Positions 24,375 through 32,485 of a stretch of 36,407 nt of DNA are shown here, in pieces; position 1 is the stretch's first letter; every line of letters starts with the position of its first letter. The notes under the pieces were generated by a model that saw only the letters and a list, made by a program, of their open reading frames with translations, had not been told where the DNA came from and made no database searches. Where the stretch lies: positions 1-36,407 of the forward strand of contig CAZFPO010000020.1 of the NCBI GenBank assembly GCA_964521105.1, given 5' to 3'. This DNA is from JAQUGA01 sp964521105 (GTDB lineage Bacteria > Bacteroidota > Bacteroidia > Bacteroidales > WCHB1-69). A program made the position numbers and the translations under genes.

Positions 24375-25316
24375 ATGAAAAAATTAGCAGTTATTGCTTT
24401 TGGCGGAAATGCTTTACTCAGAGGCGACCAAGAGGGTACTTTTGAACAACAAATTAAAAACGTAACCGATACGTGCGAAAATTTAGTTGAACTTATTAAA
24501 AAAGGATTTGACATTGTAATTGGTCATGGAAATGGACCACAAGTGGGCAATGTATTGTTGCAACACGAAGCGGGTGCAAAAGTTTATGGAATTCCTCCTC
24601 AACCGATGCATTTTTGTGTTTCTGAAACACAGGGTTCTATTGCATACTTAATTGAACAACAGCTATCTAACGTGTTAAAACGGAATGGTATAAATCGCAA
24701 TGTAATTTCCATCGTTACACAAGTTATCGTTGATAAAAACGATACTGCCTTTATGAATCCTACAAAACCTGTTGGACCATTTTATAGCAAAGAAGAAGCC
24801 GACAAAATGCAAATGGAGCAAGGTTGGGTTTTTCAAAAAGATCCTCGCGACCGCGGATGGCGTCGTGTTGTGGCTTCTCCAAAACCTGTGGAGATTAACA
24901 ATTGGCAAATTGTCGAAAAATTGGCTAAAGAAGGGAATATCGTGATTACCGTTGGTGGTGGTGGAATTCCTGTCATCATTAATGATAAAGGCGAATTAGA
25001 AGGTGTTGATGCAGTGATTGACAAAGACTTAGCTTCGGCAACCATGGCAGCTCGCATTAAAGCCGATGAATTTATCATTTTAACCGATGTGCCAAAAGTG
25101 TTTATCAATTTTAATAAACCAAATCAAAAGTCCTTAGATGTTTTAAAAGTTGAGGAAGCCCAACAATATATGGACGAAGGTCATTTTGCAGCTGGAAGTA
25201 TGGCTCCAAAAGTTAAAGCTTGTATGATGTTTGTCGAAAATGGTGGCGAAGAAGCAATTATTACCGAGGCAACACAACTTAAAGATTCGCAATGCGGAAC
25301 TAGAATTGTTCGATAA
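24375..25316 (+). CDS. arcC: Carbamate kinase
   Basis: This 313-residue protein is a full-length carbamate kinase. The N-terminus VIAFGGNALL and the IGHGNGPQVGN block near residue 55 form the amino-acid-kinase active site; QPMHFCVSETQGSIAY and TVGGGGIPVI are family-specific, and the end MAPKVKACMMFVENGGEEAII is characteristic. It makes ATP from carbamoyl phosphate and ADP in the cytoplasm, the last step of arginine or citrulline fermentation. Ornithine carbamoyltransferase follows 79 bases downstream, so the two would convert citrulline plus phosphate to ornithine, ammonia, CO2 and ATP. Arginine deiminase (arcA) is not within the window. Confidence 0.95.
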   Translation: MKKLAVIAFGGNALLRGDQEGTFEQQIKNVTDTCENLVELIKKGFDIVIGHGNGPQVGNVLLQHEAGAKVYGIPPQPMHFCVSETQGSIAYLIEQQLSNVLKRNGINRNVISIVTQVIVDKNDTAFMNPTKPVGPFYSKEEADKMQMEQGWVFQKDPRDRGWRRVVASPKPVEINNWQIVEKLAKEGNIVITVGGGGIPVIINDKGELEGVDAVIDKDLASATMAARIKADEFIILTDVPKVFINFNKPNQKSLDVLKVEEAQQYMDEGHFAAGSMAPKVKACMMFVENGGEEAIITEATQLKDSQCGTRIVR

Positions 25317-25385
25317 CATTTGTTTTATCTACCGATTTAATTTAATTTTGAAAACGAATAATCAGTAATTAATAATAAAATTTAT

Positions 25386-25391
25386 AGGAGG
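25386..25391 (+). promoter_or_regulatory. Strong Shine-Dalgarno site of arcB
   Basis: AGGAGG stands four bases before the ATG at 25396. Almost no other gene in the window has a recognisable Shine-Dalgarno sequence, as usual in Bacteroidota, so this one is exceptional and fixes the start of arcB. Confidence 0.7.
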
Positions 25392-25395
25392 CTTT

Positions 25396-26400
25396 ATGGC
25401 ATTTAATTTAAGAAACAGAAACTTTTTAAAAGAGTTAGATTTCACCAAAGAAGAATTAGTATTTTTATTGAACTTATCTAAAGAGTTGAAAAACGCTAAA
25501 TATGCTGGCACAGAACAACAGCGTTTAAAAGGGAAAAACATTGCATTAATTTTCGAAAAAACTTCTACACGTACTCGTTGTGCTTTTGAAGTGGCAGCTC
25601 AGGATCAAGGTGCTCATGTTACATACTTGGAACCAACCGGCAGCCAAATGGGACACAAAGAAACCGTTAAAGATACCGCTCGTGTTTTAGGCAGAATGTA
25701 TGATGGCATTGAATATCGTGGCTTTGGACAGGAAATTGTGGAAGAATTAGCACAATACGCTGGTGTTCCGGTATGGAATGGGTTAACCAACGAATGGCAT
25801 CCAACACAAATGTTAGCCGATGTGTTAACGATGATGGAACATTCGGACAGTCCACTCGAAAAAATATCCTATGCTTATTTAGGCGATGCTCGTTTTAACA
25901 TGGGACGTTCGTTATTAGTTATCGGAACTATTCTTGGAATGGATGTTCGTATTGGAGCACCCAAAAGTTTATGGCCCGATGCTGATTTAATTGCTGAATG
26001 TAAGGAAATTGCAAAAAAATCGGGCGCAAGAGTAACCATTACCGATAATCCTATCGAAGCAGTTAAAGATGTTGAGTATGTACACACCGATGTATGGGTT
26101 TCGATGGGTGAAGCTAAAGAAGTTTGGGCTGAACGCATTAAGTTATTAACTCCATACCAAGTAAATGGCACTATTATGAAAAAAACAGGAAATCCAAAGG
26201 TGAAATTCATGCATTGTCTTCCTGCTTTCCATAATGCAGATACTAAAGTTGGAAAACAAGTTTCGGAAGAGTTTGGTTTAAAAGACGGTATTGAAGTTAC
26301 CGAAGAAGTTTTTGAAGCAACAAATTCGTTGGTTTTTGACCAAGCCGAAAATCGCTTACATACCATCAAAGCGGTTATGGTTGCAACCCTAGGTGCATAA
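25396..26400 (+). CDS. arcB: Ornithine carbamoyltransferase
   Basis: This 334-residue transferase has the carbamoyl-phosphate motif STRTR at residues 57-61, the WHPTQ block near 135, the ornithine-side SMGE segment and the HCLP motif H273-C274-L275-P276 with the catalytic cysteine. Length and the N-terminus AFNLRNRNFLK match ArgF/ArcB-type ornithine carbamoyltransferases rather than the acetyl- or succinylornithine versions that many Bacteroidota use for arginine synthesis. Coupling to carbamate kinase points to the catabolic direction (citrulline breakdown). It has a strong Shine-Dalgarno site. A putrescine carbamoyltransferase is a less likely alternative. A palindromic element and terminator follow. 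Confidence 0.93.
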   Translation: MAFNLRNRNFLKELDFTKEELVFLLNLSKELKNAKYAGTEQQRLKGKNIALIFEKTSTRTRCAFEVAAQDQGAHVTYLEPTGSQMGHKETVKDTARVLGRMYDGIEYRGFGQEIVEELAQYAGVPVWNGLTNEWHPTQMLADVLTMMEHSDSPLEKISYAYLGDARFNMGRSLLVIGTILGMDVRIGAPKSLWPDADLIAECKEIAKKSGARVTITDNPIEAVKDVEYVHTDVWVSMGEAKEVWAERIKLLTPYQVNGTIMKKTGNPKVKFMHCLPAFHNADTKVGKQVSEEFGLKDGIEVTEEVFEATNSLVFDQAENRLHTIKAVMVATLGA

Positions 26401-26408
26401 TCTACTGA

Positions 26409-26473
26409 GTCCGACTTCGGAGACTTCGGACAACGGGATCCAACACCGTTGTCCGAAGTCTCCGACTTCGGAC
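26409..26473. repeat. Imperfect long inverted repeat (28-base arms)
   Basis: The arms at 26409-26436 and 26446-26473 pair over 26 of 28 bases around a nine-base loop (GATCCAACA). The arms are built from the words TCCGACTTCGGA and TCCGAAGTC and are GC-richer than the surrounding DNA. It sits just after the arcB stop. The composition resembles REP-like intergenic palindromes. Confidence 0.8.
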
Positions 26474-26514
26474 TTACGTCTCCGACTTCGGACTTACGTC
26501 TCCGACTTCGGACT
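26461..26514. repeat. Tandem repeat, 20-base unit, 2.7 copies
   Basis: The unit TCCGACTTCGGACTTACGTC occurs at 26461-26480 and 26481-26500, with a partial third copy at 26501-26514. Each unit contains the short palindrome TCCGA-CT-TCGGA. It overlaps the right arm of the long inverted repeat. A short ORF reading through it is an artefact of the repeat. Confidence 0.9.
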
Positions 26515-26517
26515 CAT

Positions 26518-26550
26518 AAAAAAAGGCTTTTCAATCGAAAAGCCTTTTTT
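26518..26550. terminator. Strong bidirectional rho-independent terminator
   Basis: Arms at 26519-26532 and 26537-26550 form a perfect 14-base stem with loop AATC: a GGCTTTTC/GAAAAGCC core flanked by A6 and T6. It therefore ends transcripts from both sides, serving arcB on the plus strand and the T9SS gene at 26577-27473 on the minus strand. Confidence 0.88.
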
Positions 26551-26576
26551 ATTGTAATTTTCTTTTATTGCAAAAA

Positions 26577-27473
26577 CTATCGATTTAGCATTAACTTTTT
26601 GGTATACGTTTCGTTCCCATTTCGGACTTCGATAAAATAAATACCATTGGAATTTCCACTTAAATCCATAATATGCCAGCGTTGAACGTTTTCGGTGCGA
26701 TTTACCAATTGTCCAAGTGAATTATATACACTAACTTGAGAAGGTTTGTTTGAATCAATACTTATTTGAACATTTCCGGTGGATGGATTTGGATAAACAC
26801 TAAAAATTGAATTTTCGGTTTCATCAATTCCAACATTGTTGTATTCAAACGATAAATCGTCAACAAACAACATAGTTCCAAGCTGAGGTGCACTTCCTGC
26901 CGAAGAAATCATAATAATATTAAACGAATCTGGAGTTGCAGTGGATGGAGTATAATCTAAGTCAATTGAAAACGCTTCATAGGTTGAAACTTGCTGATTA
27001 GTTGCAAAAGCAGCTTGAGTTAGTGTGTCGCGAGTTTGTGTTCCGGCATTCCATTTTGTTGTAACGACAAAAATCACCATGGTGTCACCCTGCATATTGT
27101 CGTATTTGAAAAAACCATTTAGTTTATTTGGTTTTCCACTCAAAGGTACACCTCCGGTGATAGCTAAACCACCGCCACCTAGTATGTCAAGTGTCATTGC
27201 TCCAGTTGTTGCAATGCCCGGAATTGTTCCTAATAACATAAGTTCTTGAGTTTGAACTTTTGCTGCAAATTGACCCGATTTTGCTTGGTCGGTTTGAACC
27301 ATTAAATTTGCAGTTAAAAACCCCATAACTGAAATTGTTCCTTGCCATCCATCACAGGTCGCTGTATCCGTCCAGTTTTCAAATCCACCATTTGGAACTT
27401 GAGTTTGTGCGTTTGATACGGAGATTCCTAAAAACATTAGGAAAAATAGCGAAATAATGTTGATTTTTTTCAT
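26577..27473 (-). CDS. T9SS cargo protein, possible PCMD-domain glycan-binding protein
   Basis: This 298-residue secreted protein has a signal peptide (NIISLFFLMFLGISVSNAQ, cut near residue 22). Residues ~25-215 form a beta-rich domain starting VPNGGFENWTD and ending LFVDDLSFEY, similar to PCMD-type putative carbohydrate-binding domains and to carbohydrate-binding jellyrolls in general. The C-terminal ~75 residues (YPNPSTGNVQISI to TKKLMLNR) are a T9SS type A sorting domain, so it is exported across the outer membrane and probably attached to the surface. No catalytic motif is visible. It converges with arcB and shares the terminator at 26518-26550. Confidence 0.72.
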   Translation of the reverse strand: MKKINIISLFFLMFLGISVSNAQTQVPNGGFENWTDTATCDGWQGTISVMGFLTANLMVQTDQAKSGQFAAKVQTQELMLLGTIPGIATTGAMTLDILGGGGLAITGGVPLSGKPNKLNGFFKYDNMQGDTMVIFVVTTKWNAGTQTRDTLTQAAFATNQQVSTYEAFSIDLDYTPSTATPDSFNIIMISSAGSAPQLGTMLFVDDLSFEYNNVGIDETENSIFSVYPNPSTGNVQISIDSNKPSQVSVYNSLGQLVNRTENVQRWHIMDLSGNSNGIYFIEVRNGNETYTKKLMLNR

Positions 27474-27635
27474 AGGCTTGTGATTTTTATTGTGATTTAT
27501 TTTTTATTTGTCGCATAAAGATACTTTTTAATTCCTAAAAAGTCAATATTTTAAAATTATGTGTTTTTTAACAAATTTGCTAAATAAAAGAAAGTCAGAT
27601 AAATAAAATTCATGTATTAACAATTATTAACAATA

Positions 27636-29633
27636 TTAAAATGTTTGTTTTTTAAAAAAGTCAATGGTTCTATTTAAACTTTCGGGTTCTCCTGTATACA
27701 GAATTGTGTCGTTTTCCGAAAACGTAAAATTTGGATGAGGGTTTGTTATCAGTTCGTACTCACGTTGAATTCCTAATATAGTGGCTCCTGTATTTTTTCT
27801 GACATCCAGTTCTCTAATACTTTTTCCAATTATACTCATGTGGCTTTTAATAGTAAATGAACGCACATCAATTTCGGGAATAGGTTTTGAAAAATCCAAT
27901 TGTATTTTTTTATCCAAATTCATATCCCATAAGGCTGAATAATTATTGTCGCGGGTATATTCAATAATTTTATGAATGTCGTTTTGGCTTACATGATAAT
28001 AACTGAGAACTCGATTGAATATTTCGATGGAAGTTTCGTATTCTTCGGGTATAACTTCATTAGCTCCTAAATTCTGTAAATCTTCAACGGCTTTTAAATA
28101 TCTTGTTCTAACAATAATATGAACATTAGGGTTTGATTTGCGACAATATGAAATAATGATTCGTTGAGTAAAAGCATAGGATATTGTACAAACTACCATT
28201 TTTGCTTTAGCTAACCCTAATTTTTCAATCACTTCGGTTGATGTTGCATCGCCATAAAAGATGGGCTCTCCTTTTTGTTTGTGTTTTTTTACTACATTCA
28301 TATTCGAGTCGATGATGACATAGGGGATATTTGCTTCTTTTAAAATTTTAGCTAAATTTTTTCCATTAAATCCAAATCCGATAATAATTACATGATTTTC
28401 CTTTATACCCTTACGCTGGAATTCACTTTGAAGTATATTTTTTCGATTAAATTGATGCTTGATTCTCAAAAATCTTAGAATTTCAACCGAGATGATAGGA
28501 GCATACCTCATTATGAATGGGGCTCCAATCATTGAAAGAATTGAGGCGGCAATAAAAATTTGATAAAATTTTTCATCAATTAAGTGATTAATTCGTCCTT
28601 GCATGGCTAAAACAAACGAGAACTCGCCAATTTGAGCTAACCCTAATCCAGTAATTATCGATGTTTTAGAGGTAAATCCAACAAAATACGCTGCAAAATA
28701 ACCCACTATTGATTTAATGATAAATAGTCCTACCACTAAACCAACAATAGCAACGATATTATGGTACGCAAAATTTATATTCAAAAGCATTCCTACCGAA
28801 ACAAAGAAAAGTCCCATAAAACTCTCTTTAAAAGGGATAATATCGGCAGTTGCCTGATGTGCATATTCCGATTCAGACAACATCATTCCTGCTAAAAAAG
28901 CTCCTAATGAAAGCGATAAACCCAGCTTGTGTGTAAAAACAGCTGTTCCAACACAAAATAGCATGATAGAAATGATAAAAAGCTCTCTGCTACGAGTTTT
29001 TACAATAGCATCAAACATCATGGGCACTAACCAATTTGATCCAATAAAAACAAATAATATAATTACACCACTTCTTAAAAGTAATAAAAATATCTCCGTA
29101 AAATTTAATTCTGTTTTTCCTCCCATTAAAGGAATCATGATTGAAAAGAAAACCACACAAAGGTCCTGAAAAAGAACAATTCCAATTAATGTACGACCAT
29201 GAGGTGTGCGGATTTCGTTATTGTCGTTTAAATATTTTATTACAATGGCTGTTGAGCTTAAAGTGATGATAAATCCCCAAAATACTGCCTGTGAAAATGA
29301 AAATTTTAAAAATAAATAAGCTATTATAAAAGTAACAAATATTGTAATTCCAACTTGAAACGAACCTGCTCCGAACACAATACGTTTCATTCGTAAAAGT
29401 TTTGCCACCGAAAATTCCATTCCTAAGGCAAATAATAATAAAATAACCCCAATTTCGGCAAAGGTTTCAATTTCGGTGATGTTTTTTATTAAACCGATAG
29501 CATGTGGACCAATGATAATACCTGCTACTAAAAAGCCTACTAATGATGGAATTTTAATTCGGTATAAAAAAAATACTACCAATACCGATACCCCAAAAAT
29601 TATTACCAACGATTCTAAAAAGCCCAACTCCAT
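27636..29633 (-). CDS. CPA2 family cation:proton antiporter with RCK domains (KefB/KefC-like)
   Basis: This 665-residue membrane transporter has about 12-13 transmembrane helices in residues 1-385, opening with PSLVGFLVAGIIIGPH and including FALGMEFS, as in CPA2 Na+/H+ or K+/H+ antiporters. Residues ~412-530 are a TrkA-N/RCK domain with the nucleotide-binding glycine motif IIGFGFNG and a downstream GDAT. Residues ~580-660 form a TrkA-C domain. The layout matches KefB/KefC and their relatives that regulate K+ efflux by nucleotide binding. Substrate ion and ligand are not determined. A -7 box at 29646-29653 leaves a very short leader. Confidence 0.9.
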   Translation of the reverse strand: MELGFLESLVIIFGVSVLVVFFLYRIKIPSLVGFLVAGIIIGPHAIGLIKNITEIETFAEIGVILLLFALGMEFSVAKLLRMKRIVFGAGSFQVGITIFVTFIIAYLFLKFSFSQAVFWGFIITLSSTAIVIKYLNDNNEIRTPHGRTLIGIVLFQDLCVVFFSIMIPLMGGKTELNFTEIFLLLLRSGVIILFVFIGSNWLVPMMFDAIVKTRSRELFIISIMLFCVGTAVFTHKLGLSLSLGAFLAGMMLSESEYAHQATADIIPFKESFMGLFFVSVGMLLNINFAYHNIVAIVGLVVGLFIIKSIVGYFAAYFVGFTSKTSIITGLGLAQIGEFSFVLAMQGRINHLIDEKFYQIFIAASILSMIGAPFIMRYAPIISVEILRFLRIKHQFNRKNILQSEFQRKGIKENHVIIIGFGFNGKNLAKILKEANIPYVIIDSNMNVVKKHKQKGEPIFYGDATSTEVIEKLGLAKAKMVVCTISYAFTQRIIISYCRKSNPNVHIIVRTRYLKAVEDLQNLGANEVIPEEYETSIEIFNRVLSYYHVSQNDIHKIIEYTRDNNYSALWDMNLDKKIQLDFSKPIPEIDVRSFTIKSHMSIIGKSIRELDVRKNTGATILGIQREYELITNPHPNFTFSENDTILYTGEPESLNRTIDFFKKQTF

Positions 29634-29645
29634 CTAGTTTTTTTA

Positions 29646-29653
29646 CAAAATTA
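29646..29653 (-). promoter_or_regulatory. Putative -7 promoter box for the antiporter gene
   Basis: On the minus strand this is TAATTTTG, matching TAnnTTTG, only 12 bases from the ATG at 29633, so the message would be nearly leaderless. No -33 TTG was found. Confidence 0.28.
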
Positions 29654-29766
29654 AAAATATTAGCTTAAAACTTACGTTTATTGTTCTTTAAATTGTAAAT
29701 GATTTTAATATCATACAACATTAGCAGAATAAAAACGAAATGTTTTCAAAACTAAAAATTTATTAA

Positions 29767-29774
29767 TAAATTTG
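29767..29774 (+). promoter_or_regulatory. Putative -7 promoter box for the lipoprotein gene
   Basis: TAAATTTG matches TAnnTTTG, 19 bases before the ATG at 29794. At -33 spacing there is TGTTTT rather than TTG. Confidence 0.33.
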
Positions 29775-29793
29775 TAAATCTTAAAATAAATTC

Positions 29794-30480
29794 ATGAAAA
29801 ATAAATTTCTTATAACATTACTCATTGGATTAACCATGGTAATGGTGTTTAGTAGGTGTGCCAAAGAAAATTCTTCAGATGTTAATCAGGACAGAATTTA
29901 CGCTTCGTACGAACTTTTTTATAATGCAAACGAAGATAAAACATATGCCCGTGCAAGTTTCCGCTTTGGTAATCCAACAGGAACATTGTTAGAATTAACT
30001 AGTCCAAGCGAAGTTCGTTTTAATAATGATATACTTTCATTTAAACCGGCTTTAGTTTATTACGAAAAAGAATATGCGGGCTTTATAAACACTGGGTCAT
30101 TTGTATGGACCGATACAGATGGCAATTCATTTACTAATACGGCTGATTTTCATACTATTAATTATCCTATTGGTTTAGATACCATAAATCGAAATGCAGC
30201 TTTTGAAATGTTTTGGCAAGGTGATAGTTTGCAAGCGAGTGAAGTAGTTTACCTGACCATAAATGGTGTTTTAGAAGGTGATGCACAAGTATTTACACAA
30301 TCAAATATAAACAGCAAAAGCATAATTTTAGCCATGAATAAATTGCAGTTACTGGGACAAGGAAACGGTCAATTGTGGCTCGACAGGACATTTTCACCTG
30401 CTTTACAGCAAAAAACTTCGGCGGGCGGAGCAATTATCAGTAAGTATCGACCCATAAATAAACAAGTTTACTTAAAATAA
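29794..30480 (+). CDS. Hypothetical lipoprotein-like exported protein
   Basis: This 228-residue protein has a hydrophobic signal (residues ~5-20) followed by FSRC22. The cysteine suggests a lipoprotein, but arginine at -1 is unusual for a lipobox, so soluble or membrane-bound states both remain possible. The remainder is predicted beta-rich and lacks a motif that I recognise. It is followed by the DUF4139-like gene after 11 bases, so the two are probably an operon and may act together. I cannot assign a function. Confidence 0.6.
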   Translation: MKNKFLITLLIGLTMVMVFSRCAKENSSDVNQDRIYASYELFYNANEDKTYARASFRFGNPTGTLLELTSPSEVRFNNDILSFKPALVYYEKEYAGFINTGSFVWTDTDGNSFTNTADFHTINYPIGLDTINRNAAFEMFWQGDSLQASEVVYLTINGVLEGDAQVFTQSNINSKSIILAMNKLQLLGQGNGQLWLDRTFSPALQQKTSAGGAIISKYRPINKQVYLK

Positions 30481-30491
30481 AAAAAATCATT

Positions 30492-32045
30492 ATGAAAAAA
30501 ATCATTATTATAATTCTTCTTATACCTGTTTTGGTGTATAGTCAAACTACCTTACCTGTTAAAAAAGTTACCATTTATAAAAACTCAACAGGAATGGTAA
30601 TGAAGCAAGGTGTTGTAAAAAAATCGAACGGAAAATTTGTAATTACTGTTCCAAAAAACACGTTGTTGGGAACATATTGGATTTCGACCTCAAAAGAAAC
30701 TCCTATAAAAAATGTAGTGTTTAAAACCGACACCATTAAAGTAAAAACTCAAGCTACAAACATCACCCAAATTATCGAAAATAACATTGGAAAAGATGTA
30801 ACTTTTACGGTAGTTTACAACGAAAAATCGGAAAAAGTGATAAGTGGTAAATTGGTGAGTTTTTTACCTCAATCGAACTTGGTGAAGATAAAACAGGAAA
30901 ATGGTAAAACCAATATTTTTAATGTTTCAAACATTGCTTTTATGGAATTTGTGGGCGATAATAATTCTCTTTTTGAGAATGACAGTATTGTTAAAACAGC
31001 ATTTATTGATGCTGATAAAACCAACGATTCGCATACGTTTGTAGAATATTATATGCAGGAAGGGTTTAATTGGATACCTTCATATTTTTTGCGTTTAAAC
31101 AACGATAAAGATGCTTATTTAGAGATGAAAGCCACCATTGAAAATTATGCTGAAAATTTAGTAGATGTTGATTGCGAATTGGTTGTGGGTTCACCTCAAT
31201 TATACTTTGGAAAACAAAACGACCCTATGAATTTTGGTTGGTTGACAATAAACGCACCTAAACAGCAAGCGGTTTATCGCTTTGACAATGCATATAGTAA
31301 TAATCAGGTTCAAACACAAACAACATCAGATGGAACTGGTTTTGCTTATGAGTACAATGCCAATGGCGAAATTGGTTTTGAAACCGAAGGAGAAAAAAAT
31401 AACGATTTATATTATTATCAAGTTGGAAAAATTTCGCTACCATCTGGTACCAAAGGATTTTTCCCAATCTTTGGAGCAAACATCGCATACACCGATAAAT
31501 ACAAAGCCGAAATACCCGATAAAGTAAATATGGCTAACAGCGGTTATTGCGATAATACCGAAAATATTTACGATGTTTTTCACTCAATTGAACTTAAAAA
31601 CTCAACAAATAATCCTTTTACAACTGCTTCTATCATGGTGATTTCGGAAAAAGGACAGTTTATGGCTCAGGATTTAATGAAATACACTCCAATTGGAGGA
31701 ACTTCATCTATCCGTTTATCAAAAGCAATAGATATTCTGCTTAAAAATACCGAGGAAGAAGTTTCAAGAGTTGATAATGCAAAACGAATTGGACGAACTA
31801 CTTATTCAAAAGCTGTAATTAAAGGTACTGTAATACTCGAAAACCTACAAAAGAAGTCTGTGGTGGTTGATGTAACCAAAAGTTTTTCGGGAACAACTAC
31901 AAATGATGGTGGTTCAACTGTGAAGAAAAATAAAAGATACAATACTGCGAATCCATTTACCGATTTAATTTGGAATGTTTCGCTTGGAGCTGGTGAAAAA
32001 AAGACGCTAACATACCAGTACGAAGTTTATTTTATTGGTTATTAG
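30492..32045 (+). CDS. Secreted DUF4139-like protein
   Basis: This 517-residue protein has a signal peptide (IIIIILLIPVLVYSQ, cut near residue 18) followed by LPVKKVTIYKNSTGMV, like the start of DUF4139 proteins. A middle segment, KVISGKLVSFLPQSNLVKIKQ, resembles the small beta-barrel inserted in that family, and EGFNWIPSYFLRL near residue 190 matches its GWxPxYxLR hallmark. DUF4139 proteins have no established activity. The C-terminus, from NLIWNVSLGAGEKKTLTYQYEV-like residues (here starting FTDLIW), is also typical. Family assignment is from memory of motifs. It converges with the ModE-like gene with a nine-base gap. Confidence 0.6.
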   Translation: MKKIIIIILLIPVLVYSQTTLPVKKVTIYKNSTGMVMKQGVVKKSNGKFVITVPKNTLLGTYWISTSKETPIKNVVFKTDTIKVKTQATNITQIIENNIGKDVTFTVVYNEKSEKVISGKLVSFLPQSNLVKIKQENGKTNIFNVSNIAFMEFVGDNNSLFENDSIVKTAFIDADKTNDSHTFVEYYMQEGFNWIPSYFLRLNNDKDAYLEMKATIENYAENLVDVDCELVVGSPQLYFGKQNDPMNFGWLTINAPKQQAVYRFDNAYSNNQVQTQTTSDGTGFAYEYNANGEIGFETEGEKNNDLYYYQVGKISLPSGTKGFFPIFGANIAYTDKYKAEIPDKVNMANSGYCDNTENIYDVFHSIELKNSTNNPFTTASIMVISEKGQFMAQDLMKYTPIGGTSSIRLSKAIDILLKNTEEEVSRVDNAKRIGRTTYSKAVIKGTVILENLQKKSVVVDVTKSFSGTTTNDGGSTVKKNKRYNTANPFTDLIWNVSLGAGEKKTLTYQYEVYFIGY

Positions 32046-32054
32046 ATAACAAAT

Positions 32055-32435
32055 CTATTCTGTACTTCTATTATTAAATGCCTCCATCTCTCTTGATAAA
32101 AAAGAGTTAATGATTTCGTCGAATTGTTGATGGAAATCCTCAAAAAGTTTAACAATTCTTGCTCCTTCGGGAGTAAGTTTTGTTTTTCCGCCAGTTGCTC
32201 CACCACGCTGACGCTCAACAAGATAAAATCCAAGTTTTTGCTCAATTTCTTCCAGTTTATTCCAGGTTTTTCGATACGAAAAGCCACACTCTTCAATGCC
32301 TAATTTTAGCGATTCTGTCCGTTCGATTGCTTTTAACAATTTGCATTTCCCATCGCCCAACAAGCTTTCACCACTTTCGTTTTCAATCCAAATCTTAAAA
32401 TTTAGTTTCAATTTGTTCTCTTTTTCTGATTTCAT
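32055..32435 (-). CDS. Single-domain ModE-like winged-helix regulator
   Basis: This 126-residue protein corresponds to the N-terminal DNA-binding domain of ModE. LLKAIERTESLKLGIEECGFSYRKTWNKLEEIEQ forms the helix-turn-helix in shorter pieces (LKLGIEECGFSYRKTW is the core), followed by LVERQRGGATGGKTKLTPEG, the wing and the typical RRGGxxGGxxxLTPxG block. It lacks the C-terminal Mop/TOBE domains by which Escherichia coli ModE senses molybdate. It lies 50 bases downstream of the ABC ATPase on the same strand, so it probably regulates this transporter or molybdenum/tungsten enzymes. How it senses the metal, if at all, is not visible. Confidence 0.82.
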   Translation of the reverse strand: MKSEKENKLKLNFKIWIENESGESLLGDGKCKLLKAIERTESLKLGIEECGFSYRKTWNKLEEIEQKLGFYLVERQRGGATGGKTKLTPEGARIVKLFEDFHQQFDEIINSFLSREMEAFNNRSTE

Positions 32436-32485
32436 AAATATTTTTTTCTGATTTTAAAAAGTAAAATATTCAAACTAACAATCAA

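Noticed and set aside
24675..25108. Two overlapping antisense ORFs inside arcC
   Set aside because: Both are shadows of the carbamate kinase reading frame and have no family motif.
25875..26369. 164-codon antisense ORF inside arcB
   Set aside because: It lies wholly within the well-supported ornithine carbamoyltransferase gene and shows no recognisable domain or signal.
26449..26640. 63-codon plus-strand ORF after arcB
   Set aside because: Its first half is the 20-base tandem repeat read as protein and it then runs through the terminator hairpin and into the end of the T9SS gene.
32043..32057. TAGAT/ATCTA hairpin between the DUF4139-like and ModE-like genes
   Set aside because: A five-base A/T-rich stem in A/T-rich DNA is too weak to call a terminator.
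32042..32296. 84-codon ORF overlapping the ModE-like gene in another frame
   Set aside because: The overlapping frame contains a clear ModE helix-turn-helix and wing; this one has no recognisable features.
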